64,000 nucleotides of DNA from Benincasa hispida (GCF_009727055.1 NC_052355.1:7866990-7930989), one strand, 5' to 3'. Counted from the stretch's first letter, positions 33,835-45,600 are shown. Program-made: numbers and translations. Notes: generated by a model from the sequence alone, not told the origin.

Positions 33835-34270
33835 CAAGGGTTGATCGCATCGTGCAGATGATGTAGTACGCGATCATTGTTGATGGCTTCTTGAAGACGA
33901 TGGAGGATGCGATCATGTTGATCGCATCGGTTAAACGATGGGGTATGCGATCAAGGGTTGTTCACATCGAGTCAACGATTGGGTACGCGTTTGCTGAGTA
34001 TCAAGTCGTGTAGAGGATGGGATGCTCGCGTATCGCTTAACGCGCGCGTGCACTAAACGATCGTTTAGGTCAGCAAGCTTCATTGCTTAGTAACTGACTA
34101 AACGATCGCTTTGTAACGTAAGGTAAATCATTTACCTGTAGCCGCGCTAAGTGATTGCATAGGCGATCAGGCTTCACAACCTCGTTGTCATCTACACGAT
34201 CGTTTAATATTAGCTTATATCGTCTAGTGCGCTTTGGACAATCGTCTACCTACGATGTTTACTACACGAT
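33835..34270. repeat. CGATCG-type motif cluster 4 (in the leader)
   Basis: Contains many GATCG words and the perfect 16-base palindrome CTAAACGATCGTTTAG at 34053-34068. Starts about 300 bases after the primer site. Confidence 0.85.
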
Positions 34271-35535
34271 GGAGTCCTCCTGGCGGTTCAAGACCTAGTT
34301 CGCCTGTGAACTAGTTTGCTCGATGAAAAATGTAATAGATAAGGTTATTTCATTCCGATTTTTGTAAAGGCTTATCCCGGTCCATTAATCCTTTATTTAT
34401 TACATGCGATGTATATTTAAATATGTCATATGGTATGCACATATAGTAAATCTCACCTTAGGCTATACAATGGTTATGCATCATCTCTTTATTTTAATTG
34501 TTATAATTTAGAGAAGCTTGATTTAATTCTTTAAGAGCATGCTCATGCATCATATAATATGAGAGCTATATTTATGCATGCATAAAAAGTATTGACATGC
34601 ATCATCTTTATATTATAATTGTTATAGTATAAGGGTGTATGATAGCATGTTTGCTTGGTTCTTACGCATTATATAAAAGTCATATATAGTAATAACCGGA
34701 CATTGCATGAAGCAAGACACATAGGTTACTTTATAAATGTTTTAAACACCTCATTGTGCACAATGGTTTTAGTTGTTTCTTTTTCCAAGTTAAAGAGAAA
34801 TTCGAACTAAAAGAAATAAGAAAGATATGCATGCTCACTTAGGATTAATTAATGGTTTTAAAGTGTTTAAAACTTGGATCACATAAACCTAAGATCATGG
34901 TTCTAATATGATTAGCAACCCTAAGAATTTAATCTTTTAATTAGTTTAATAGGATTAAATTGGCTAATAAAAGGTTAAAGTGTAGCAAATCTATCTATAA
35001 GGGACATTTTGTCTTAGGTAGGTTCTAACTAGGTTGGGGTATTTAAGTTGACAGAAACGTAATACCGCTACCTGGAAACTTACCTGGAAAGGTGAATTAG
35101 ATATATTTGATGCATGCATGCAAGTTAAGGATAGTCCATTAAAGTATTTAAATGTGACTACTTGAACTTGTTCATATTTCATAGACAAACATTGTTTATG
35201 AGCAGAGTTTAAGAAGACGGCTCAGACTAAAATCAGTAGTCGGATTGTCTAGGTTAATGAACCATAGGTAGAACATTCAGTGGGATGTACTTGGGGCATA
35301 AGATGCTTCACTTAAACCTTTCACGTTTCTCCTAAATAGTCCACATCGTGAGATCTACCCTCGGCCTCGCGACACCTTTTGCGTGTCCCCCTAACAGATG
35401 GTATTTGGGTAGATCAATATCAAGTGGATGGAGAGAGTGTTCATAGTAAATGAGAGCGGGAGGTGCAACAGCATATCCCTCTGTCTCCCTCGTTAAGTTG
35501 AATAAAGTTACTGCACATCGCCTCGAGGCACCCTG

Positions 35536-36276
35536 GGAGTGTCCCCCTAAAGGATGGCAGTTTTGCGCGTTTCTTTATTTGATCTCCTGTAAGAGGATAA
35601 GGTAACTTAGTCTCTTGTCCTAATCTTCTTCTTCCCTACGATGGGCTCTTTAGGGCAGGACTCTGGCACTGAAAATGAGGGGTTACACTTATGTGAAATA
35701 GTTAAAGGTTAACGATTCTGAACCGAAAAATGGTGGCTGTTAGGTTTAGTTCCAAGAGTTGGTTCTGCCTAATGGTTGAGAATGTCTCATCCCAACGAAG
35801 GGGAAACTGATCACCCCACCAGTGACATTTGTCCTGCCTCACTAGGGCATCATTGTAAAATAGAAGTCTATAACTTAGGGTACTTGAAACTATTTTGCAA
35901 AATTNNNNGGAGTGTCCCCCTAAAGGATGGCAGTTTTGCGCGTTTCTTTATTTGATCTCCTGTAAGATGATAAGGTAACTTAGTCTTTTGTCCTAATTTT
36001 CTTTTTCCCTACGTGGGCTCATTAGGGCGGGACTCTGGCACCGAAAGCGAGGGGTTACACTTACGCGGAATAGTTAAAAGTTAATGATTCTTGTCCGAAA
36101 AATGGTGGCTGTTAGGTTCAGTTCCAAGAATTGGTTCTACTTAATGGTTGAGAATGTCTCATCCCAGTGAAGGCGCAACTGATCACCCCACCGGTGGTGT
36201 TTGTCCTGCCTCACTAGGGCATCATTGTAAAATAGAAGTCTATAACTTAGGGTACTTGAAACTATTTTGCAAAATT
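35536..36276. repeat. Imperfect 369-bp direct repeat around NNNN
   Basis: 35536-35904 and 35909-36276 align end to end around the Ns at 35905-35908. They differ at many positions (for example near 35600/35970 and 35650/36020), unlike the exact repeats at the other two gaps. So they may be a real tandem duplication, or two repeat copies joined at a gap. Confidence 0.85.
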
Positions 36277-36347
36277 GATTGGTTTAAAAGTGGTTTAGAA
36301 AAATCTAATAAAGTTTTGCTCGTATTTTCAGTAACTTCTTTTTCAAA

Positions 36348-37245
36348 ATGGAAACTACCACTTTAGATTTGATAAGCACCGAAAAGCTCAATGGTGATAA
36401 TTTTTCAACATGGAAACACATGATCACGACGATCTTGATCATCGAGGATCTCATGTTCGCTCTCATGGAGGCTTGTCCTTCTATTCCAGCTCCTAATGTC
36501 GCTCAAAATGTTCGAGAGGCATACGAGCGATGGACAAGGGCGAATGACAAGGCCCGAGCCTACATCTTGGCAAGTCTTTCTGATGTCTTGACCAAGAAAC
36601 ACGAGCCTATGGTCTCAGTGCAAGAGATCATGGAGTCCCTGCAGGGGATGTTTGGATAACCGTCTGAACAACTTATGCATGAGGCTCTTAAATATATATT
36701 TAACTCCAAAATGGAAGAAGGCACCTCTGTTTGTGAACATGTGCTTAACATGATGGTCCACTTTAATATGGCGAAGTTCAATTGATCTACCATCGATGAG
36801 GGTAGCCAGGTTAGCATAATCCTGCATTCTTTGTCAGAGAGCTTCCTACACTTTGTTAGTAATGTGATTCTTAACAAAGTGAAATATAACCTTACAACTC
36901 TCTTCAACGAGTTGCAGATCTACCAGGAAAATGTTGCTTCATCCTCCAGGACGTTCCATAGAGATTCGACCTCAGGAATGAAGTTTTCACCTTCTACTTC
37001 TAACTCTGCACAGGGGAAGAAGAAGAAGGGTGGTAAGAGAAAAGGGAATGCACCTGCTAACCCACCGCCTGTCGCCCAAAGGAGGTGTCCACAGGTTGCT
37101 AAGGGAAAGTGTTTCCACTGCAACCAAGATGGACACTGGAAGAGGAATTTTCTTCGGTATCTGAAAGAGAAGAAAGCAGCCAATGCTAAGGCCAAGGCTG
37201 ATAAAGGTAAATATGATTTACTTGTTCTTGAAACTTGTTTAGTGT
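36348..37245 (+). pseudogene. Ty1/copia gag (element D)
   Basis: ATG 36348 starts a protein whose N-terminus has the copia gag pattern LNGDNFSTWK. Stops at 36657-36659 (a Gln codon in sister B) and near 36783 break it. The third piece runs from 36831 and has a Lys/Gly-rich linker. A zinc knuckle at about 37110-37150 reads CFHCNQDGHWKRNF: the last Cys of CX2CX4HX4C is Phe. The frame ends at TAG 37245-37247, shortly before the protease. Gag binds element RNA through the knuckle; this copy has lost a metal ligand and its integrity. Confidence 0.9.
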
Positions 37246-37247
37246 AG

Positions 37248-38700
37248 AATGATGATTCAGCCTGGATAATTGATTCGGGCACCACTAACCATGTTTGTTC
37301 TTCTTTTTAGGGGATTAGATCTTGGCGACAACTGAAGGCTGGTGAGATGACGATGCGAGTAGGCACCGGGCACGTCGTCTCAACTGTGGCGGTAGGATGG
37401 CTTCAGTTAGCTTTACAGAATAGGTTTCTTGTTTTAAATGATGTATATATTGTTCCCGAACTAAAAAGGAACCTCATTTCTTTAAAGTGTTTATTGCGAT
37501 GTAAATATACTATCTGTTTTAATGTGGATAAAGCGTTTATTCATAAAGATGGTGTTTTTATTTGCACAGCATATCTGGAATCGAATTTATATGTGATAAG
37601 GCCGTTAGCCATTAATTCCCTCCATAATACTGAATTGTTTAGAACTGTCGTAACTCATTCAAAACGTCGACGTATTTCTCCAAAAGAAAATGCCCAACTT
37701 TGGCATCTACGTTTAGGGCACATCAATCTCAATAGGATTCAGAGATTGGTGAAGAATGGACTTCTAAGTGAGTTAGAAGAAAATTCTTTACCAGTGTGCA
37801 AGTCTTGCCTTGTGGGTAAGATGACTAAATGACCTTTTACTAGAAAAGGTTATAGAGCCAAGTAGCCTCTTGAGTTAGTACATTCTGACCTTTATGGTCC
37901 TATGAATGTGCGAGCCCGAGATGGATATGAGTATTTTATCAGTTTTACTGATGATTACTCCAGGTATGGGTATGTTTATCTTATGCAACGGAAGTTTGGA
38001 TCCTTTGAAAAGTTCAAAGAATTCAAGGCTGAAGTTAAAAACGCATTGGATAGACGAATTAAAACACTTCGATCGGATCGAGGTGAAGAGTTTTTGGACT
38101 TGGCATTCCTGGACTATTTGATAGAACATGGAATCGTTTCCCAACTCTCAGCGCGGAGTACACCTCAACAAAATGGTGTGTAAGCGGAGAGGAGAAATTG
38201 CGACCTTGTTGGACATGGTTCGCTCGATGATGAGTTATTGCTCCTTATCGGACTCATTTTTGGGGTTCTCAATGGAGAACTGCGAGTATATATACTCAAC
38301 TGTTTCCTCCAAGCAGGGTTGACAAAAACACCCTCTGGAGAGTTGTGGAACGGGCGTAAAGCTAGTTACGTCACTTCTTGCATTTGGGGTTGCCCTGCAC
38401 CACATGCTTGAGGCTAATCCCAAGAAGTTGGAACCACGGTCGAGGTTATGCCTCTTTGTAAGCTACCTCAAAGGTACACGAGGGGGTTATTTTTATGATT
38501 CGACGGAAAATAGGGTGTTTGTGTTAACAAACGCTACTTTCCTATAGGAGGATCATATAAGGGAGCACAGTCCACGAAGCAAAGTCGTGTTGCATGAGCT
38601 TTCCAATGAAACTACTAAAACTTCAACAAGAGTTGTTGAAGAGCCTGCTACATGAACAAGAGTTGTTGATGGGAGTTCATCTAGTAGGTCAGTTCCGCCT
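37248..38700 (+). pseudogene. Copia protease and integrase region (element D)
   Basis: The protease motif IIDSGTTNHVC lies at about 37266-37300 with its catalytic Asp intact, and a stop follows. The frame 37347-37832 holds the rest of protease and the integrase zinc-binding HLRLGHIN...CKSC pattern. Stops lie at about 37831 (Arg in sisters) and 37863. The integrase core follows: HSDLYGP, FTDDYSRYGY and the NGV-AERR region, with an extra TAA between Val and Ala near 38180. The C-terminal part is frame-shifted several times to about 38560. Confidence 0.88.
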
Positions 38701-40330
38701 CAAGAGTTGAGAGAATCTCAATGTAGTGGGAGGGTTGCGAACCTGCCCATTCACTATCTGGGTTTCATGGAAATCCTTACTATGGTAGCAGATGGCGACG
38801 TTGAGGATCCGTTGTCTTATAAAAAGGCAATCAAGGATGTTGATCGGGATGCATGGGTCAAGGCCATGGATCTCGAGAGGGAGTCGATGTACTTCAATTC
38901 AGTATGAGATCTTGTAGATCATCCTGATGGAGTAAGACCTATAGGTTACAAATGGATCTACAAGCGCAAATGGGGTGCTGATGGGAAGGTACAAACCTTT
39001 AAGGCTCGACTTGTGGCAAAGGGTTATACCCAGGTAGAGGGAGTTGACTATGAGGAGACTTTCTCGCCTGTTTCCATGCTAAAGTCGATCTGCATCCTCC
39101 TGTCCATTGCAACTTATTATAATTATGAGATCTGACAAATGGATGTCAAGACGGCCTTTTTGAATGGCAATCTTGAGGAGACCATTTACATGGTGCAACC
39201 CGAGGGATTCATAGCCCACGGTCAAGAGCAAAAGGTTTGCAAACTGAATCGGTCCATTTATGGAATGAAACATGCGTCTCGATCTTGGAACATCTGGTTT
39301 GATAATATGATCAAGTCGTATGGCTTTGATGAAAACGTTGATGAACCTTGTGTCTATAAGAAGATCATCAATGCTTTAGTAGTCTTCTTAGTGTTGTATG
39401 TAGACGATATCGTACTCATTGGGAATGATGTAGGTCTACTTACTATAGTTAAGAACTAGTTAGCGACCCAATTCCAAATGAATGATTTGGGAGAGGCTTA
39501 GTTTGTTCTAGGTATACAGATCTTTCAGGATAATAAGAATAAAGTACTAGCACTGTCTCAAGCATCATACATTGACAAGATGTTGTAGGACTCCAAGAGG
39601 GGCCTACTACCGTTCAGGCATGGAGTCACTTTGTCTAAGGACATGTGTCCTAAGACGCCTCAAGATGTTGAGGAGATAAGAGGGGTCTCATATGCAACTA
39701 TCGTTGGCAATTTGATGTACCGATACTCTGTACTCGTCCAGACATCTGCTACGCTGTGGGAATAGTCAGTAGGTATCAGTTTAACTCAGCCCATGGTCAC
39801 TGGACTGTAGTGAAGAACATCCTCAATATGCTCATGTATGGTTCTAGGGATTTGATCCTTATCAAATACACAGATTCTGACTTTCAGACTGATAAGGACT
39901 CTCGAAAGTCCACATCAGGGTCAGTCTTTACTCTTAACGGAAGAGCTATAGTGTGGCGAAGCACTAAGCAGAGGTGCATCGCCGACTCCACTATGGAGGT
40001 GGAGTACCTAGCGACTTGTGAAGCTGCTAAGGAGGTCGTCTGGCTCAGGAAGTTTTTGACCAAACTAAAAGTTGTTCCAGATATGTCTAGGCCCATTACC
40101 TTATATTGTGATAATAGTGGGGTAGTGGTGAACTCCAAGGAGCCAAGGAGTCATAGACAAAACAAACACATAGAGCGAAAGTAACATCTGATCCGCGAGA
40201 TACTGCATCGAGGGCACGTGATCGTCACGAAGATCACTTCGTAGCACAATTTTGCTGACCCATTTACAAAGGCTCTCACGGCTACAGTGTTTGAGGGTCA
40301 CCTACAGAGCATGGGTCTATAGGATTGCCC
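38701..40330 (+). pseudogene. Copia RT and RNase H (element D)
   Basis: RT blocks run in order: [17 protein letters not shown] (about 39008), MDVKTAFLNGNLEE (39139), SIYGMKHASRSW and the intact active-site box VLYVDDIVLIGND (about 39396). RNase H is at 39756-40184 with DSDF, MEVEY and LYCDNSG. Stops replace Trp near 38906, 39134 and 39459 and Gln near 39500. A frameshift lies near 39720. The tail AKVFE equivalent (TATVFEGH) ends near 40320. All catalytic residues are visible but the frame is thoroughly broken. Confidence 0.9.
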
Positions 40331-40445
40331 GTGGTTTGACTAGGGCAAGTGGGAGATTTTCTTGTACTGGGCTTTTATGCCCTAGATTATTGTTTTGTAC
40401 CAGTTTATTATACACCTCACTTCGCTTTAGGACAAATGGGAGATC
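40331..40445 (+). other. 3' untranslated region with two purine tracts
   Basis: GGGCAAGTGGGAGATT (40343-40358) and GGACAAATGGGAGAT (about 40430-40444) bracket the spacer. The second lies at the LTR edge and is the likely plus-strand primer. Confidence 0.75.
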
Positions 40446-42273
40446 ATTGGGGTTGATGCTCTAAAGTCTCGTGTCCTGTAGTTTGTAAACAATTTGTGTG
40501 AACACTTGTATTGTATAATATATGATATTTTACTTCACATCTTGATTTTTCTCAATTGCATGTTTTATTTGCTTTACCACAAACCAATAAACATAAAATC
40601 CCTGGTTATTTGTATGTAACTCAAGTATATATGTGGTGACATACAAGTGGATCATGTCTTGAGTGATAACAAAAGATGGTCTGTAGTATATGGATATAGG
40701 AGGGAAACCTTATCCTGATAACGCTACGGATGCGGCCCGCTTTGTGGAATGGTCATAAGTGTTGTGACTTGTCACAGATGGTCTAATCCTGATCATTCAT
40801 GTTGGGTACATGCGAGCAGGGCGTCCTATACAAAGACTTTGTATAAGACCTGATCACGAAGTGTTAACGTCTCATTATATAACACCATTCATGACAGAGA
40901 CTTCACTTCACTAGGATGACCATAGGTAACATGACCTTAATCCTGAGTGAGTTGGGAACTCCTACCATTGAGGGCGGTCCTTTGATTTGTATAGATGCGA
41001 GTGGCCAAGTCGCTGATTCAAACCTACTATTTTAGGGATTCGTCTGATTTGGGAGCTGGAAACTCAGTTACACAAGATGGAATTCACTCCTTCCCGGAGG
41101 CAGGGGTAAGTAGATAGATAGCTATCTTAAGGGCTGATTCCAAGACTTGAATGATATGTCGCCACACACCTTCTCTTGGCCCGAGAGGTGTTCACACATA
41201 GTTGGACTATGTTGTATTGTTAATGGATAGTGGATCACACATAGGTGTTCACACATAGTTGGACTATGTTGTATTGTATTGTTAATGGATAATGGATATA
41301 ACTACAGGGGAAAACGGTAATTTGGCCCAGTTGTACTTACGGGCATCTGTGAAGGGTCATTGTACTCATGATTGGTTATATCCGATAGACACAGAAATAT
41401 ATTTTTGGTAAGAAGATTTCAGTTGTTGGTCTTTAGTAGAATGCCTGACAGTTAATGGATAGTGGATCTCATGGCTAAAGAGTTTAGTCAACTATTCACA
41501 GACCGTTGAAGCTTCGAGCTACAGGCCCATTAGATCCCTGGGTAGCTTGGATAAAGTCGAGAATCAGTGTTTGGATTATTTTGAAATGTTTAAATTAACA
41601 AGAGAAAATTTGATTATATATGATATAATTGGACTGGTTAATTATATATGATATAATTAGCTAAATGTATGAGATACATTATTTTGGAGAAAATTAGATA
41701 TAAATATGATTTATATCAAGAAGAGGAGAAATTACTATAGTATATTTGTGTCGTGTTTGTTAAACGATCGCCTACCTTTTCCTAAGCGATCGCTCAGTAT
41801 AATCTACGCGATCGTGTAGTCTCTTCTAAGCGATAAGTATCTTGCTATGCGATAGCTTTTTATTCTCTCCCACTTGCTTATCGCCTACACGATCCGTTCT
41901 TCCTCCCACCTCTACCAAACTCACCAAAGATCACGCTTTGGGTTCTCATTCCGAGAATACCTGGGGCTCTTTTCTGGTGGTGTCGTCCCCGTTGCATTTG
42001 TGAATTTGCGATTGTTCGTGCTGCTGTAGTCGACGCATCTGCTGGGCGTTGGTTGATCGGGTAGAGGTTTCCACTACATTGAGTTCCAAAGTTTGAAGAC
42101 CGTCTTCAACTGGTATAGGAACTCTCTCCTTTGTTATTTCTTGTTCAAAACATGCCGTTAGTTACTGTTCATTTGCATAACTATGCATTTGAATGTATAT
42201 GGTTTATTTCTGTCACGGTGAAATTGGAGCAATCCAAACACGCTCGTGGAACTCTTCGTTAAGAGATCCTTCA
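40446..42273 (+). mobile_element. 3' LTR of element D (about 1.83 kb)
   Basis: Starts near ATTGGGGTTGATGC (a degenerate TGTTGGGG start) and ends ...GATCCTTCA at 42273, as does the 5' LTR. It contains a 57-bp-period duplication at 41186-41277 not seen in the 5' LTR, and has lost most of the CGATCG cluster. The LTRs differ by these indels and many substitutions, so the element is old or the pair is recombinant. Confidence 0.85.
41755..41900. repeat. CGATCG-type motif cluster 5 (remnant)
   Basis: AAACGATCGCCTAC, AAGCGATCGCTCAG and GCGATCGTGTAG at 41762-41820, corresponding to 33000-33075 of the 5' LTR. The rest of the cluster is deleted here. Confidence 0.8.
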
Positions 42274-42530
42274 GTAAAGACCTAATATAAGTCCTAAGGA
42301 GTCGGGTCGTTACAGTAACATGCGATGGGAAAGCGATGAAATGTGTTTATGAATGTCATGAAATGGAATATATCAAATGGGACTTAAATGTATTAAAGGG
42401 TCATTGTGTAACTGTTCAGGTTCGTGTACAGGCTGAGTTGGTTAGTTGGATGCTAAATGTCATTAGGGAGGTGATGTTTAGCATCTTCACACGTCTTTCT
42501 AGATTAGGTGGGTAATTTGAGAGAATGTGT
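42274..42530. other. Unassigned sequence, possible gypsy LTR end
   Basis: GGGTCGTTACA near 42304-42314 is the kind of 3' end that pairs with TGTAACATCCC starts (11603, 54840) in plant gypsy LTRs. Beyond that I see no coding or repeat signal. Confidence 0.3.
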
Positions 42531-42611
42531 GACAAGTAAGCCGACCCTTCACGATTGCCCATAACTATAGCTGAGTCAAATTATCGTTTTATGCTTGTAG
42601 TTATACCTAGC
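42531..42611 (-). mobile_element. Outer copia LTR, left part
   Basis: LTR words AAGTAAGCCGACCCTTCAC and CAAATTATCGTTTTA are in the minus-strand order. The LTR continues at 44442, after an inserted solo LTR. Confidence 0.7.
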
Positions 42612-44441
42612 TATTGGGTTGTATGTCCTAAAACTCGTAGTTTGTAATCATTAAACATATTCTATTTGCAATAAACTAACGAATCCCTGGCTATAGCATG
42701 AATACTTGAACTTTATATAGAGATATAAAATAGGATCAGTTTTGAGTATATAGTTGAAACGGTCTATAAGTACAAGGACAGGGTTGGGTACCTTACCCTG
42801 GGGACACTATGGATGCGACCCGCTTTCTATTTGATATAAACGATTCTGAAATCGTTCATGTGGAAACTTGGAGTAGGGTCATCCTATGCAAAAGATGTTG
42901 TCATAAGACCGGACTACGAAATAGTCACTTTTCTTTATAACGTTGTTTACTATTAAAATTGACTATTTCAACTCGATGACCTAAGGTAACTCGATCTCAA
43001 TCTTGAGCTAACTATGAACTCCTGTTTATGAAATTATTCTTTAATCTACAATGGTGAAAGTCGCTTAACATCACCGCACAATAAGTCTTCCATTTTAGGG
43101 GTAAGATCGGGTAGATAGTTGGGGACATAATCCTGCAAGATGGAAATCGCTTCTGCCCATTTTTAGGGATAGTAGATAGGTTGCTCCCTTATGTACTGAA
43201 TCTTAGTCTTCAGCAAGGGGCCCTGCCCTCTCAACGAACGAGAGGAACTCGGTTTATTGGTAGGATCATAAACTAATTGTTCATGGATCAGTGGATACTT
43301 AAGGAGTAAGATATATTATAGAGGTAAAACAGTAATTTTGACCCAGTTGTAAATACGAACAACCTGTGAATGATCAGGTTACTGATCATGGTTAAATCAA
43401 TTGGAAAGAAATATATCTACAGTGAGGAGAATTCAACTACTGGGCTTTAGTGGAGTAGTCCGCCAGTTAATGAATGTTGATTAATTCAGTTAAAAGAATT
43501 TAGCCAATTAATCTCACATCATTTGAGCCCATGATTTGTAGGTCCATTAGGTCTCTCTACTAGCTCATAAATGGACTAAACCTTAGAATAGTGTGATGAG
43601 AGGATTTGAAACGTTCAAATTCGAATTACGAAAATTATTAATTATATACGATATAATTAAACATTTAATTATCAAATTGAATGAATTGGTGAATTGGAAA
43701 ATATTTAAATATGATTTAAATATTAAATACATGAATAGGGATTCATGATTATGGAATTGGTGGTTTAATAATTTAATGTTTGATATTAAATTATTTTAGT
43801 TAATTAAATTGTTTAATTAATTATTATTTTTATTTAAAATTAATTATTTGAATTAATTTTATTTATAATTGAAAATATGAATTTTATGCAAATTCATTTA
43901 TTAAAATTCAATTTTAAATTTAAAAATCAAAGTGGGTTTTTCCATTCTTTTTTAAATTTAATTTTAAAATTGAAAAAGAGATCAAAGTGGGTTTTTCCCA
44001 CTTAAAACCACTTGGATACCACCTCATCTTCTTCTTTCATGGTGTCAAACTAATATGCATTGTGAATGCATGCTGAATTTGAATAAAAACTAATTCAATT
44101 AGTTGGATGGAGATCATGCAATTGAAAATGAGAGAGAAAATTAGCTTCCTTATGTACTTGACCAAAAAACCAGAAAAATCTCCAAAAGTCCCTCAAATTC
44201 AATTTCTTTTGGATCCCACAATTCAATCTAAGGATCTAGAGGATAGTAGGGAAGATCTTGTGGTGGTCTACAAGCAATTAGATAGGAGATTTCAGCTGGA
44301 GATTGAACAATTTGAAGAGTTTTTCAAAGGTAAATTTCTAAAACCTTATGCATTTACTTTGAACAAGCATGCTAGTCCTCTAAAATTAATGTAGTTAGAG
44401 TACTTAGGATCCTAATTGCTTCCCAATGTTGAATGTCAACA
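42612..44441 (+). mobile_element. Copia solo LTR nested in another LTR (1.83 kb)
   Basis: It starts TATTGGGTTGTATGTCC (degenerate TG start) and ends ...GTCAACA. Flanks are CTAGC (42607-42611) and CTATC (44442-44446), four of five bases matching. The outer LTR reads in register across it. The 3' part (44200-44441) resembles the ends of the LTRs at 8797 and 19125. The 95-residue frame at 44107-44394 is LTR sequence, not a gene. Confidence 0.8.
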
Positions 44442-45224
44442 CTATCACTAATATTTTAAGTACCATTGATCCCTTTAATAAACAAACAGTTTATAATCTA
44501 ACTATAAACTAACCCCTCTTGGACCAATGAGAGGGTGATGTCTCATTGTTCAAGACCCAGAGTTAGCTATTAAGGGAGCAATTCATCTTATTTTCCTAAA
44601 GATAAGAAGAAGTGAATTTTATCTTATGTAGTTGTGTTTCCAACTCTCCACTCGAGCAAATCCCAAAATAGCAGGCTTATTAAGTCGGCAAAACTGACCA
44701 TTCTCAGCTATACAGATCAAAGGATTGCCCTTATATATAGGAGTTCACAACTCACTCAAGATTAAGGTTAAGTCATATTTGGTCATCATAGTGAAATGTT
44801 ACTCTCTTCAAGTAACAAAGTTATAAAGAAAAACTAATCATTTCGGGGTCTACTCTTATACAAACTCTTTATACAAGATGCCCCCACTCGCATGAACGAT
44901 ATAGATCATATCGTTTGTAACTCCTACAACTCTTGTTACATTTACAAAATGGGTCGTATCCGCAGTGTCACCAGGATAAAGCACTCAACCTTATCCATAT
45001 ACTGCAGAACTTTTAGGTTATTACTTGAACCCGATCCACTTATATGTCAACCACATACAGTTCAAGCTACATTAAATAACCTCGGATCTTAGTTTATTGG
45101 ATCGAGTAAATGCTATCTAAATGTCAAATAATAAAATACATCTTATTTTATTAAATAAATAATTTGTATTTACAAATAATAGTCTATGAATTTCATGAGA
45201 TTTAGAACACTAAATCCAATAGTA
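44442..45224 (-). mobile_element. Outer copia LTR, right part
   Basis: Continues the LTR begun at 42531, with the usual minus-strand order, to ...ACACTAAATCCAATA at 45224, the LTR start on the minus strand. Total outer LTR about 0.86 kb; its 3' end is truncated. Confidence 0.75.
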
Positions 45225-45600
45225 GCCAGGTTAACCAATGTGTTTGCCTTCTTGTTTTCTGACCTAAGGACGTCTTCCAACATCAAACTATCAAACTTTT
45301 TTAATAATTATTTAACATAAGTGAAGTAAGGCTTTAAATCTTCATGTTTCACCCACCGGAATATGAGTTGTTTGCTTATCAACATTGAATCCTCGTAAAT
45401 TTCTATCTACAATATTCCAATTTCCAATTCCATTTAAAGGTCAGTTTTTAATGTTTTATATTCTGTAAGATTGTTCAAGCATAATTTTCCAAGTGTGAAT
45501 CTATAAAGCAACATGCGTTTCTCAGGCGAGATAAAGACAATGCGTCCCCCGCTCCACTCCTTCGTGTTGCATCATTAATGTACATAGTCGAAAGCTTTGT
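45225..45600 (-). pseudogene. Ty3/gypsy (Tat-type) additional RNase H relic
   Basis: On the minus strand one frame reads FISPEKRMLLYRFTLG, then a LNNLTEYKTL block. Further on come a DSMLISKQL block, a YFTY-then-LLKKFDSLMLE block and an ENKKANTLVNLA end. This is the plant archaeal-type RNase H pattern (AEYQAL, GDS..., ENK.AD.LA.LA) found as a second RNase H in Tat-lineage elements. Frameshifts and stops are present, and several acidic residues have changed. Identification is from motif recall. Confidence 0.7.

Larger units (their letters stand above)
33535..36347 (+). mobile_element. 2.8-kb non-coding leader of element D
   Basis: Lies between the primer site and the gag start codon at 36348. 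It contains a CGATCG cluster (33835-34270), an AT-rich middle with no ORF of interest, and a 369-bp imperfect direct repeat split by four Ns. Its first part matches the leader of element A, and other blocks match element B. No structural gene or splice signal was recognised. Confidence 0.8.

Noticed and set aside
44107..44394. A 95-residue plus-strand frame
   Set aside because: It is the 3' part of the solo LTR 42612-44441; the matching part of other LTRs is not open.
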